A stretch of DNA of 64,000 bases from UBA2033 sp035345875 (lineage in GTDB: Bacteria; Spirochaetota; Leptospiria; Leptospirales; Leptospiraceae). The notes under the pieces are model-generated. The model was given only the letters and a program-made list of their open reading frames with translations, made no database searches and was not told the origin of the DNA. Below, in pieces: positions 17,869 through 25,951 of the stretch. Both the position numbers and the translations under genes were made by a program. The number at the start of each line of letters is the position of its first letter. Positions within the stretch are counted from its first letter, which is position 1. Location of the stretch: NCBI GenBank assembly GCA_035345875.1, contig DAORDH010000021.1, positions 31,495 to 95,494 on the forward strand, given 5' to 3'.

Positions 17869-18564
17869 CTAGGACTGTAAAATCTTGGACAGGATCATAT
17901 TAATAACAACATTTTTCGATAGTTGAGTAGTGTCAATAAGGATTGCATCATTCGCTATTTTCAATGGAGCGATTTTTCTTTCCATATCAGATTTATCCCT
18001 CTTACTTATGTCTTCCTTTAATTGCTCTAGGTCAACCTGGATACCCTTTTCGATTAGTTCTTTATATCTTCTGTCTGCTCTTGTTTCAATGGAGGCAGTT
18101 ACAAAAAATTTATATTTTGCATCTGGAAATACTTCTGTCCCAATATCTCTTCCATCCATAATCAATTTATACTTTTTAGCAAGTTTATGTAAAGATTCAT
18201 TCACAAAATCACGCACATTTCGTAAAGGCGCTAAGTGCTTGATTTCTTCTGTAATCTCTGGTAAGCGAATTTCCTCTGAAATGTCTTCTGAATTCAAAAG
18301 AGTCTTGTTTCCGCCAGAGCTTAGAAACTCAGTTTCAATATTGATATTCGAAAACTCTTTCTCTAGATTCTGTGCTTGAACCCAATCTGCAAAAGATGAA
18401 TTTATCTTGTTTTTCTTATATAAACGATAAAAGAAAAGGGTAAAAGCTCTATAATAGGATCCTGTGTCTAGATAATGATATCCTATTTGTGCGGCAATTT
18501 CTCTTGCAACAGTGCTTTTTCCTGAACCCGCCGGTCCATCAATTGCAATTATATTTTCATTCAT
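17869..18564 (-). CDS. cmk: Cytidylate kinase
   Basis: This 231-residue P-loop kinase phosphorylates CMP and dCMP with ATP. It shows the Walker A loop I-D-G-P-A-G-S-G-K-S-T-V-A near residues 8-20, the C-M-P site Y-L-D-T-G-S-Y-Y-R-A, D-G-R-D-I-G-T-E-V-F-P-D-A near 147 and the lid R-D-K-S-D-M-E-R-K-I-A-P-L. These are family signatures and the length is normal. The CMP-specific insert (about residues 60-110) is more acidic than usual. It is the first large gene of the cmk-rpsA-TPR-hisG run and starts 6 bp downstream of the small lipoprotein gene. Confidence 0.97.
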   Translation of the reverse strand: MNENIIAIDGPAGSGKSTVAREIAAQIGYHYLDTGSYYRAFTLFFYRLYKKNKINSSFADWVQAQNLEKEFSNINIETEFLSSGGNKTLLNSEDISEEIRLPEITEEIKHLAPLRNVRDFVNESLHKLAKKYKLIMDGRDIGTEVFPDAKYKFFVTASIETRADRRYKELIEKGIQVDLEQLKEDISKRDKSDMERKIAPLKIANDAILIDTTQLSKNVVINMILSKILQS

Positions 18565-18570
18565 AAAAAT

Positions 18571-18858
18571 TTACTCCTGCAAATTTTCATCTTTACCTAT
18601 ACGGTCACTAATGCCACCGTCAGTCACTATATAGAACAGTGCGGCTAATACTGAGTAGCCCACTCCTATGGAATGAGGTTGAATTATGGCTGTTCCTAAA
18701 TAAACATCACCAAACAAACCAATCAATCCAGCAGCCTGTATTATGGACTCCGCATTCTTTGATTTACCATCCAAAGCATTACCAATTTTAATACCTGCTA
18801 GAGTGATACAGTTGAGATGAATCAATAGCAAAAAAAAGATTACTAATTTCTTAAACAT
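18571..18858 (-). CDS. Small lipoprotein
   Basis: This small protein is 95 residues from the preferred ATG at 18858; another ATG lies three codons upstream. M-F-K-K-L-V-I-F-F-L-L-L-I-H-L-N-C is a signal peptide ending in a spirochaete-type lipobox with Cys at residue 17, so the mature protein would be lipid-anchored. The mature part has two Gly-rich hydrophobic stretches (A-A-G-L-I-G-L-F-G-D-V-Y-L-G-T-A-I-I and G-V-G-Y-S-V-L-A-A-L-F-Y-I-V-T-D-G) that could be membrane-embedded. That pattern is seen in small TRL-like or YceK-like spirochaete lipoproteins. It lies 6 bp upstream of cmk. The function is unknown. Confidence 0.68.
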   Translation of the reverse strand: MFKKLVIFFLLLIHLNCITLAGIKIGNALDGKSKNAESIIQAAGLIGLFGDVYLGTAIIQPHSIGVGYSVLAALFYIVTDGGISDRIGKDENLQE

Positions 18859-19008
18859 TCCATACAAAGATTTTTATTGTAATTAAAAATTCCAACCTTT
18901 TACGAACAAAGAAAATAAACATATCACAAACAAATCCTAAAAAACCTTATTTTAAAAAATCTGATCTGATTTCAATCTTTAGATCTCTATCTACATTTGA
19001 AAATTAAT

Positions 19009-19038
19009 TTGACACAAGTAGACATTTAGAGCAATAAA
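19009..19038 (+). promoter_or_regulatory. Sigma70-like promoter candidate
   Basis: A perfect TTGACA (-35, 19009-19014) is followed after 18 bp by AATAAA (19033-19038, 4 of 6 matches to TATAAT). Transcription would start about 5 nt before the methyltransferase ATG at 19049, giving a nearly leaderless message. It lies in the divergent gap between the small lipoprotein and this gene. Confidence 0.35.
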
Positions 19039-19048
19039 AGAATAGGAA

Positions 19049-19753
19049 ATGGAAAATCTTTTTATTTTACTAGAGAATCCCAAGTATGCGGGTAATATTG
19101 GAATGATTTGTAGGCTTATCGCAAATTTTGACCTACCTCCTCTTCGATTGATTGGGGAAGAGAAAGAGTTACATTTCGAAATGGAATGGATGGCTTATAA
19201 TTCAAAGGAAGAAATTGCAAAAATTCAATATTTTCAAGATAAGAAGGAGGCAAGAGCAGATCTAGATATATTAATTGGAACCGCAATGATTCAAGGGAAA
19301 GACAGACCCGGATTTATTCCGATCCAATCCCTTTATGAAAAATATAAAAGTTTCGGAGAAAAAAGAATAGGTATAGTATTTGGCCGTGAGGATAGAGGTT
19401 TATCAAACACAATGATCGATTTATGTGATTTGTTGATCGACTTTGAACTTTCAAGCAGACAACCATCTATGAATCTTTCTCAATCGGTAAGTTTTGTTTT
19501 AGGCTGCTTGCATTCTCCCAAACCCAAAGAAAATATCGCACATACCAAAGATATAATAGATAAAACCAATCTTTATAAATACGTTCAACATGTTTTTGAG
19601 TTAATTGAAATGAATGATTTTCATGGAAGGGAAAATCTTGCAATAAAACGTTTTAGCAAAATAATTGATTCCAGTTCCATTTCTAGCAATGATTTGAACT
19701 TTTTATTTAAAATTTTTAAACAGATTGAGTATAAACTAAAAAAGGAAAATTAA
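19049..19753 (+). CDS. TrmH/SpoU-family RNA 2'-O-methyltransferase, TrmJ-like
   Basis: This 234-residue SPOUT enzyme is expected to transfer methyl from SAM to a ribose 2'-OH of tRNA or rRNA. All three knot motifs are visible: motif 1 E-N-P-K-Y-A-G-N-I-G-M-I-C-R (residues 9-22), motif 2 I-G-I-V-F-G-R-E-D-R-G-L-S-N (near 110) and motif 3 P-S-M-N-L-S-Q-S-V-S-F-V-L (near 145). The length and the C-terminal helical tail fit TrmJ, which modifies tRNA position 32, better than the shorter TrmL. The substrate remains a guess. A short spacing AGGA precedes the start, and a -35/-10 pair lies just upstream. Confidence 0.88.
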   Translation: MENLFILLENPKYAGNIGMICRLIANFDLPPLRLIGEEKELHFEMEWMAYNSKEEIAKIQYFQDKKEARADLDILIGTAMIQGKDRPGFIPIQSLYEKYKSFGEKRIGIVFGREDRGLSNTMIDLCDLLIDFELSSRQPSMNLSQSVSFVLGCLHSPKPKENIAHTKDIIDKTNLYKYVQHVFELIEMNDFHGRENLAIKRFSKIIDSSSISSNDLNFLFKIFKQIEYKLKKEN

Positions 19754-19931
19754 AATGATCTATACCTATGTAAAATCTTCAAATTGTTGCAATATCTTAC
19801 AAATTTCTATAGCAAAGAGCGAAGAAAATCTTTAATCAGTGAATTCTGGGTTCAAAACAATTAGATATGAAAAGATTTTGTGCGTAACGTTCTTAAAATG
19901 AAACTTTTTTAATATTACCTCCCTAAACTAA

Positions 19932-20639
19932 ATGGATATAAAACTAAATCTAACAATGAATAAGCTAAAAAAAATTTCCCAAGTAATTGTTTATACAATA
20001 GCTTTGTTTTTATTTTTTAGTATATGTATAGATTTAAGTTTTGAAATTAACTACATCCGAATCAACTCCGCAAATGACTATAAAAAAATAAATGAAGCGA
20101 CAGTTGCTATAGTTCTTGGAGCAGCAGTCTATGGCAACAAACCTTCTCCTGTCTTAAATGACCGTCTAAAATCAGCATTAATTCTCTACAAAAAGAGAAA
20201 GGTAAAAAAAATTCTACTTTCTGGAGATAATGGAACAAGGTCTTACAACGAACTGAAACCCATGCTAAATTACATGCTCAAAAACAAAGTAAAGAAAGAA
20301 GATATTTTCGTAGATAACTCTGGGTTCCGAACTCTTGACACATTACTTAGAGCAAAGTATATTTTCCAAATAAAGGACGCAGTGATTGTGACCCAGAGAT
20401 TCCATCAACCAAGAGCTGCTTTTATTGCAGAAAAAATTGGTATTCAAGTTTCCTGCTTCGAATCTGATTCCGGGGAATATAAAGATGAAACCAAAAACAG
20501 GTTGCGAGAATTTTTCGCACGTAATCTAGCATGGATCGATATGAATTTAATGTCGGATATAAATTATTCAGGGAAAAGTTATCCTATTATTGGTGATGGG
20601 ACAGAAACATGGAAGTTAAAAGACATTCCATTAGAATAA
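19932..20639 (+). CDS. SanA/YdcF-like DUF218 membrane protein
   Basis: This 235-residue protein has one N-terminal transmembrane helix (about residues 17-37, I-V-Y-T-I-A-L-F-L-F-F-S-I) and a DUF218 domain facing the periplasm. Domain hallmarks are A-I-V-L-G-A-A-V-Y-G-N-K-P-S-P-V-L-N-D-R-L (near 60), L-L-S-G-D-N-G near 95 and V-T-Q-R-F-H-Q-P-R-A-A-F-I near 155. SanA and ElyC relatives affect envelope barrier function and peptidoglycan precursor metabolism in enterobacteria, but their chemistry is unsettled. It stands alone between the methyltransferase and the SpoIIE sensor, 85 bp upstream of the latter. Confidence 0.88.
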   Translation: MDIKLNLTMNKLKKISQVIVYTIALFLFFSICIDLSFEINYIRINSANDYKKINEATVAIVLGAAVYGNKPSPVLNDRLKSALILYKKRKVKKILLSGDNGTRSYNELKPMLNYMLKNKVKKEDIFVDNSGFRTLDTLLRAKYIFQIKDAVIVTQRFHQPRAAFIAEKIGIQVSCFESDSGEYKDETKNRLREFFARNLAWIDMNLMSDINYSGKSYPIIGDGTETWKLKDIPLE

Positions 20640-20724
20640 GATAAAACTAAAATGGAAACACTTACTGGTTGTTTTGATTTTTTTCTTGTAAATAAATTAA
20701 TGCATTATAAAAATACTGTATCCT

Positions 20725-22755
20725 ATGAGGTTTCTAGTTCTATTCTTTCTATTTATTTCGCAAAGTTTTCTCTTTGCAGAAGAAGCTGTAAGACTGACAA
20801 ACAAAAAAGGTGTCTACAATGTAACCTCTTATCTAGAAATGCTAGAGGACAAAACAAGAACCTTAACTCTTAGCACTATTATTAACTCTGAAAAAGAATT
20901 ATCCTTTAAACAAATTGATGATGATACGGTTAATCTTGGTTATACTCAATCTGCTTATTGGTTTCGACTAAAATTGTTTAATAAAAACCGATCAAAACCA
21001 ACTCTACTAGAAATCCCTTGGCCTCATATTGACAACTTAGACATTTACATGCTGAGCAATAAAAACAATGGGGATGAGGAAGCAGATGATGTTTTTGTTT
21101 CATACAATAGCGGGAGATTAATCCCATACAATAAAAGAAACTATGAACATAGAAATTTTGTTTTTAAAATTCCAAACTTCCCAAATGGAGATGAACTTGT
21201 AATCTACATGAGAGTAGTTTCCGATGAAACAATTATTTTTCCTGTTTATCTTTATGATGAAATGAAATTCTTCAAAAAAGACCAAAGCGAGGAGTTTGTT
21301 TTTGGAATTTACTATGGTGTAGTCATCATCATGTTCTTCTATAATCTTTTTATCTACCTCTCGCTTCGAGATAAAAACTATTTCATTTATTTATTTTATG
21401 TGATCGCTCTTGGGCTCTATCAACTATCGATGAATGGAATCATTTACGCATATTGGCCTAATTATCCTATGTGGAATAAATTGTTCCTACCGCTTTCCTC
21501 TGCAATACTTCAATTTATTTTAATTATTTTATTTAAAAATCTATTAAACATCGAAGAAAGATATTCTTGGGAAAGAAAATCCCTTTTTGTTTTAACCATT
21601 CTTAGTTTTATTTCAATCATTCTCGTTATTACTGTTGACTACGCAACAATTATAGTTCCGATGAACATCCTTGGTTTTATCTACATGATTACTTCCATTT
21701 TAATTGTAGTCCGTGCAGTTATAAATGGCAATAGAACAGCGATTTTCTTTTTAATCACTTGGATCACTTTTCTTGCGGGTGGAATTATATTGACCCTTAG
21801 AAATTTTAATATTCTTCCACAAAACTTTCTAACAACTTATAGTTTGCAAATAGGAAGCACTATTGAAATGCTCCTTCTCTCTCTCGCATTGACAGATAGA
21901 ATTAATACTATGAAAATGGAATTAGCAATTCTCAATACAAAATTAGAAGAAAAAGTCGAGGAAAGAACAAAAGAATTAAGTCGCGTGTTAGGAATTCTGC
22001 AAGCAAAAGAGTTAACGATTGATTCCGAGCTAGATTTAGCATCTGATTTACAAAAATGTATTTTCCCTTCGAATGATTTACCTTATCCTCATATAAAATT
22101 CGTTGGATATTATGAATATCTCATGAAAGTCGGCGGAGATTTTTATGATGTTGTTCCACTTCCAAATAACGCAGTTGGTATTTTAATTGCTGATGTATCT
22201 GGTCATGGAATTCCTGCTGCTCTACTTTCTACAATGTATAAGATCAGTTTTATGAATGCGACTAGAAGAACAAGTTCTCCTGTTAAAATTTTCCAAGAAG
22301 TAAATAAGAATATATCCAGTATCATGACGACTCATGATTATTTAACTGCACTGATTATAGTAATAGAACCAAATGGAAGAATTTGCTTTAGCTCTGCTGC
22401 ACATAGACCTGCCTTTCTTTTCAGAAAGAAAACAAAAAAATTAGAAGTCGTTTCCACAAAAGGAATGTTTATTGGAATGCTTAGTTATGCTAGTGATACA
22501 TTTGAAGAAAAAGAAAGTAAAATGGATGTAGGAGATAGAATTCTTCTTTTTACGGACGGAGTAATTGATGCATTTAATGAAAAAGAAGAGAGATGGAGTT
22601 CCGACGAATTACAAAAGGCATTTATTAAATCGAGCGGATTATCACTCGAAGCCGCATTGGAATCGATAAAGGCTGATTGGATTAAGTTCAGAGGAAATAC
22701 AAAAATCAACGATGATTCAACATTGTTACTAATCGAATACACAAATAAGAAATAA
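20725..22755 (+). CDS. 7TM-DISM sensor with SpoIIE/PP2C phosphatase
   Basis: This 676-residue protein has a signal peptide (1-18) and an N-terminal periplasmic DISM beta domain (about 25-180, with Q-S-A-Y-W-F-R-L-K-L). Seven transmembrane helices follow (about 188-390), then a coiled coil L-E-E-K-V-E-E-R-T-K-E-L and a SpoIIE/PP2C domain (about 430-674). The phosphatase motifs are canonical: V-G-G-D-F-Y-D-V (near 469), A-D-V-S-G-H-G-I-P-A-A-L, F-T-D-G-V-I-D-A and N-D-D-S-T-L-L. Unlike the 9.7-kb paralogue, it should be a fully active Ser/Thr phosphatase. By family it dephosphorylates STAS antagonists, and a STAS gene lies 1.5 kb away on the other strand. It converges with the hydrolase gene with a 6-bp gap. 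Confidence 0.92.
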   Translation: MRFLVLFFLFISQSFLFAEEAVRLTNKKGVYNVTSYLEMLEDKTRTLTLSTIINSEKELSFKQIDDDTVNLGYTQSAYWFRLKLFNKNRSKPTLLEIPWPHIDNLDIYMLSNKNNGDEEADDVFVSYNSGRLIPYNKRNYEHRNFVFKIPNFPNGDELVIYMRVVSDETIIFPVYLYDEMKFFKKDQSEEFVFGIYYGVVIIMFFYNLFIYLSLRDKNYFIYLFYVIALGLYQLSMNGIIYAYWPNYPMWNKLFLPLSSAILQFILIILFKNLLNIEERYSWERKSLFVLTILSFISIILVITVDYATIIVPMNILGFIYMITSILIVVRAVINGNRTAIFFLITWITFLAGGIILTLRNFNILPQNFLTTYSLQIGSTIEMLLLSLALTDRINTMKMELAILNTKLEEKVEERTKELSRVLGILQAKELTIDSELDLASDLQKCIFPSNDLPYPHIKFVGYYEYLMKVGGDFYDVVPLPNNAVGILIADVSGHGIPAALLSTMYKISFMNATRRTSSPVKIFQEVNKNISSIMTTHDYLTALIIVIEPNGRICFSSAAHRPAFLFRKKTKKLEVVSTKGMFIGMLSYASDTFEEKESKMDVGDRILLFTDGVIDAFNEKEERWSSDELQKAFIKSSGLSLEAALESIKADWIKFRGNTKINDDSTLLLIEYTNKK

Positions 22756-22761
22756 AACTTT

Positions 22762-23547
22762 CTACCAAAAAATCTTAGTTAGTTCCATGAAATACTCTTT
22801 GGTTTCTGAGACATCATTGTGTCCTGCATTTGTAATTTGAAAGAACTTATAGTCTCTTTTGATTTTGGATTCTAGTTTTCGAGCATAGGCAAGTGGGATT
22901 ACAGCATCTTCTGTTCCATGAAAAATATAAATAGGGCACTTAACGCTTCCAATCATACTTTCAGAGTCTAACTTATATTTTAATAAAAATGTTGGTATAT
23001 AAGGATAATGATAACTTGCAATATCTGACAAATTATTATACGGAGTTTCTAGAATAAGGCGTTTGGGATTCTTATCTTTTGCTAAATACACTGCCAAGCC
23101 ACTGCCAAGAGAGCGACCATACAAAGTAATTTGATTTTCTGGATAAATAGATTTTGCATACTCATATGCATAAAGAGCATCTTTTATTAAGTCATCCTCA
23201 GATTTAATAGTTCCTGTGCTTTTACCATATCCACGGTAATCGATAATAATCAAATTTTGCTTTCGATTTAAAAAATCATCAGCAATTCCTCCCCATCCAG
23301 CAAGATTTCCTCCATTTCCATGAAAATACAATACAACTCCTTTTGCATCTTTCGTTTTAAAATGAAGTGCATTTATTTTAATACCTGGCTCTACTTCCCA
23401 ATTCAATTCCTCAAATTCAAAAGGAAATGAATAGGTATAATTTGCTGCGAGAGGATAGGGTCTAAATAATAGAAATTCTTGTTGAGTGTATATAATGGAA
23501 GCAAGAAGAACAATAAAAGCCGGTATAATAACCATGATAAATTTCAT
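22762..23547 (-). CDS. Alpha/beta hydrolase (BEM46/YfhR-like)
   Basis: This 261-residue hydrolase has an N-terminal hydrophobic anchor (residues 4-19). The oxyanion motif Y-F-H-G-N-G-G-N lies near 75, the nucleophile elbow Y-G-R-S-L-G-S-G has Ser near 144, the acid is in H-G-T-E-D-A-V-I-P near 213, and A-G-H-N-D near 243 supplies His. The order and the anchor match the BEM46/YfhR/ABHD13 group of membrane-tethered serine hydrolases with unknown esters as substrates. It is last in a run with the STAS and HATPase genes (11-bp gap). That might make it a regulated output or simply a neighbour. Confidence 0.9.
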   Translation of the reverse strand: MKFIMVIIPAFIVLLASIIYTQQEFLLFRPYPLAANYTYSFPFEFEELNWEVEPGIKINALHFKTKDAKGVVLYFHGNGGNLAGWGGIADDFLNRKQNLIIIDYRGYGKSTGTIKSEDDLIKDALYAYEYAKSIYPENQITLYGRSLGSGLAVYLAKDKNPKRLILETPYNNLSDIASYHYPYIPTFLLKYKLDSESMIGSVKCPIYIFHGTEDAVIPLAYARKLESKIKRDYKFFQITNAGHNDVSETKEYFMELTKIFW

Positions 23548-23558
23548 TGGACAGGTTT

Positions 23559-24284
23559 TTATATATTGGTTCTTTTGCTTATAAACTCACTTGTAAATGG
23601 AATTTCAATTCTCGCAAAAGTAAGTCCATTTTTTGTCCCAATTCTAAACAGAGAGGGATCTAGTTTTTCTGCTTTCAAAAGAATTAAACTGAGAACAAGT
23701 CCCAAACCTTCCCCCTCAGTAGAATCAGAATTATCTAAATAATAACTCATTAGATCATCATACTTTTCACCTAACGCAAGTTTTTCTCTGATCCTAGATT
23801 CTTCAGCTGGTAGTAGTTGTGTATTATTTAAAACTTCTATTTCGAGTCCATCGTCTGAATAATCAAATTTAACACGAACAAATATATTTCTTTCTCGATT
23901 GCGCTCCCCAGATTGTCGTAAATTTGACTTATTGATGTCTTTCTTGAATAGTAATATACCCTTCGCATAATCATTTGGGTCATCTATATTGAGGGAATTT
24001 TCCAAGAAAAAAAGTTTCTTTGCATTTGCTTTAAGTCCATTCAAAATCGACTCAAATAAAACATTATATACAGTATTGACTAACGATGATTTGCCGTATC
24101 TATCTAATATGGCGGTAAGTCCGAATTTTATTATCTCCTCAATTTCTGCTGAGAAGGAATATACAATAATCACAAGACCTTTATTTATATTGACTTGTTC
24201 TACGATATTGACTTTTTCTTTTTCTTCATTGAATTTTTCATCTTCATAGATGAAGTAAAAGTCTTTTTCGTTGAGATTTTCCAT
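23559..24284 (-). CDS. HATPase-fold regulator with degenerate G1 box
   Basis: This 241-residue protein carries an N-box V-L-F-E-S-I-L-N-G-L-K-A-N (E-x3-N, near 88) and a G2-like box S-T-E-G-E-G-L-G-L-V-L-S-L (near 195), so it belongs to the histidine-kinase/anti-sigma ATPase fold. The G1 position that normally reads D-x-G-x-G is N-N-T-Q-L-L-P, so ATP chemistry may be altered or lost. No dimerisation-histidine domain or transmembrane segment is seen. It starts 20 bp after the STAS gene, the classic order of an anti-sigma-antagonist followed by an anti-sigma-like protein. It may bind the STAS protein directly. Kinase activity is uncertain. Confidence 0.72.
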   Translation of the reverse strand: MENLNEKDFYFIYEDEKFNEEKEKVNIVEQVNINKGLVIIVYSFSAEIEEIIKFGLTAILDRYGKSSLVNTVYNVLFESILNGLKANAKKLFFLENSLNIDDPNDYAKGILLFKKDINKSNLRQSGERNRERNIFVRVKFDYSDDGLEIEVLNNTQLLPAEESRIREKLALGEKYDDLMSYYLDNSDSTEGEGLGLVLSLILLKAEKLDPSLFRIGTKNGLTFARIEIPFTSEFISKRTNI

Positions 24285-24304
24285 TTAATATATTCTCTCG
24301 TATA

Positions 24305-24643
24305 CTAATTTAAACAAGCCTTAACTGCTTCTTCTTCTGTTGCAAAAATTTTTGTTGTAGTGTTTTTTACAGAGACTTTAATAATATTATCAACTGCTGT
24401 TACACACGAACATAAATGAATGATTCCCCCAAATTTATAGAGGCTAACAAGAGACCTAAGAATAATACCAACTCCGGAAGAATCTATAAAGGGGACTTCC
24501 GCCATATTAAAAACAACTTTATATTTTTTTTGCTGAATCAGTTTATTAATAGCCTCACTGATTGGCTCAATATCATACATTGTGATTTCACCCTGAATAT
24601 CAATTACTGGAATCGATTGATTTTCCCTGATTGTTACATTCAT
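24305..24643 (-). CDS. STAS-domain anti-sigma-factor antagonist
   Basis: This 112-residue, single-domain STAS protein is of the SpoIIAA/RsbV type. The conserved loop P-F-I-D-S-S-G-V-G carries the phosphorylatable Ser (Ser55 or Ser56). The strand V-I-D-I-Q-G-E-I at residues 13-20 matches the family's first strand. Dephosphorylated, it should bind an HATPase partner and release that partner's target; phosphorylated, it should be inert. It heads a three-gene unit with the HATPase protein (20-bp gap) and the hydrolase. The SpoIIE sensors at 20.7, 9.7 and 54.8 kb are candidate phosphatases for it. Confidence 0.92.
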   Translation of the reverse strand: MNVTIRENQSIPVIDIQGEITMYDIEPISEAINKLIQQKKYKVVFNMAEVPFIDSSGVGIILRSLVSLYKFGGIIHLCSCVTAVDNIIKVSVKNTTTKIFATEEEAVKACLN

Positions 24644-24880
24644 CTTAATGACCCTTAAAATTAAAACTTTGAAATTTATTTTGTTAGTAAGACTTGAAAT
24701 AAATTTGCCAAAATCTTTTAGTTAAAATTATTAAACTGATTTAAAGAAAAGATTCTTTGGTTTGGTTGCAAATTTTATTATCTTTAGGTAATGAAAGCAA
24801 ATTTAATAGATTCAGTAAATAAAAAAAAAGTCTTGCGAATAATTAATGTAAAAGATAGCAAAAAATAGGATAATACAAAT

Positions 24881-25720
24881 ATGGAAAGAAATAAAGTTTG
24901 GTTTATAACTGGTTGCTCCACAGGTTTTGGAAGGGAACTATCTAAACTCGTTTTAGAGTTAGGATACAAAGCAATTGTGACAGCAAGGAATCCAAAAGAT
25001 ATTCAAGATATTACGGAGAACTATCCTGATACATCGATTCCTATCCAACTTGATGTTACAAATAAATTAGAAATTGAAAACTCAATCTTAAAAGCAAAGG
25101 CTAGATTCGGAAGAATCGATATACTAGTAAATAATGCCGGTATAGGATATTTTGGTGCGATCGAAGAAAGCGAAGAAGAGGAAGTTAGAAGAATGTTTGA
25201 AATCAATTTTTTTGGTCTTGCTAATGTCACCAATGCCGTCTTACCGATTATGAGAGCGCAAAGAAATGGAATGATAATTAATATTGCCTCTATCGGTGGG
25301 CTTGTAAGTTTTCCCGCCGTTGGATTTTATAATGCAACTAAATTTGCAGTCGATGGATATTCTGAAGTTCTTGCTAAAGAAACATCGCATTTAGGAATCA
25401 AGGTAATGATAGTCGCACCGAGTGGATTTCGCACAGATTGGGCTGGAAGATCCGCAAACAATACAAAGAAAAAAATTTTAGATTACGAAGAAAGCGCTGG
25501 CGCAAATATGCAAAATATTCGAGCGAGTAGTGGCAATCAAGCTGGTGATCCTGTGCGAGCAGTAAAAGCAATTGTAAAAGCAGTAGAGTCAGAAAATCCA
25601 CCAATGCGTTTACTTCTAGGAAAAGCCGCTCTCAGAAATGCTCGAAACAAATTAGATTCACTCAAGAAAGAATTCGATGAATGGGAAGAAACAACGGTTT
25701 CTGCTGATTATCCGCAATGA
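24881..25720 (+). CDS. Short-chain dehydrogenase/reductase
   Basis: This 279-residue classical SDR uses NAD(P)H for a ketone/alcohol or related redox step. The cofactor loop is T-G-C-S-T-G-F-G (residues 10-17). N-N-A-G-I-G lies near 85, and catalytic Y-N-A-T-K is near 151 with Ser in N-I-A-S-I. The Arg after the second strand (V-T-A-R-N) suggests NADPH preference. The arrangement T-G-C-S-T-G-F-G-R with a C-terminal E-x-x-x-P-P-M-R-L-L-L-G is typical of a large group of uncharacterised SDRs. It is transcribed alone, divergent from the STAS unit. The substrate is unknown. Confidence 0.92.
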   Translation: MERNKVWFITGCSTGFGRELSKLVLELGYKAIVTARNPKDIQDITENYPDTSIPIQLDVTNKLEIENSILKAKARFGRIDILVNNAGIGYFGAIEESEEEEVRRMFEINFFGLANVTNAVLPIMRAQRNGMIINIASIGGLVSFPAVGFYNATKFAVDGYSEVLAKETSHLGIKVMIVAPSGFRTDWAGRSANNTKKKILDYEESAGANMQNIRASSGNQAGDPVRAVKAIVKAVESENPPMRLLLGKAALRNARNKLDSLKKEFDEWEETTVSADYPQ

Positions 25721-25951
25721 AACTTTTAATTTGCTTTTAATAGCTCAAAAATTATACGTTAATACGATTCTTAAATTCTAAAGTTCCTTTCAGATTAGAA
25801 TTTAAGTAGTTAAAATGAGCTTTTTTGTAAAAGGAAAAATCGATTTTCCTGAGTAATTTAAAATTACACTCTTATTTAAATCCTCCTATTTTTTATTGTA
25901 TTTTTTCTATTTATACTTGCATAAGTTTTCATATTCATTATTGTTTGTCCA

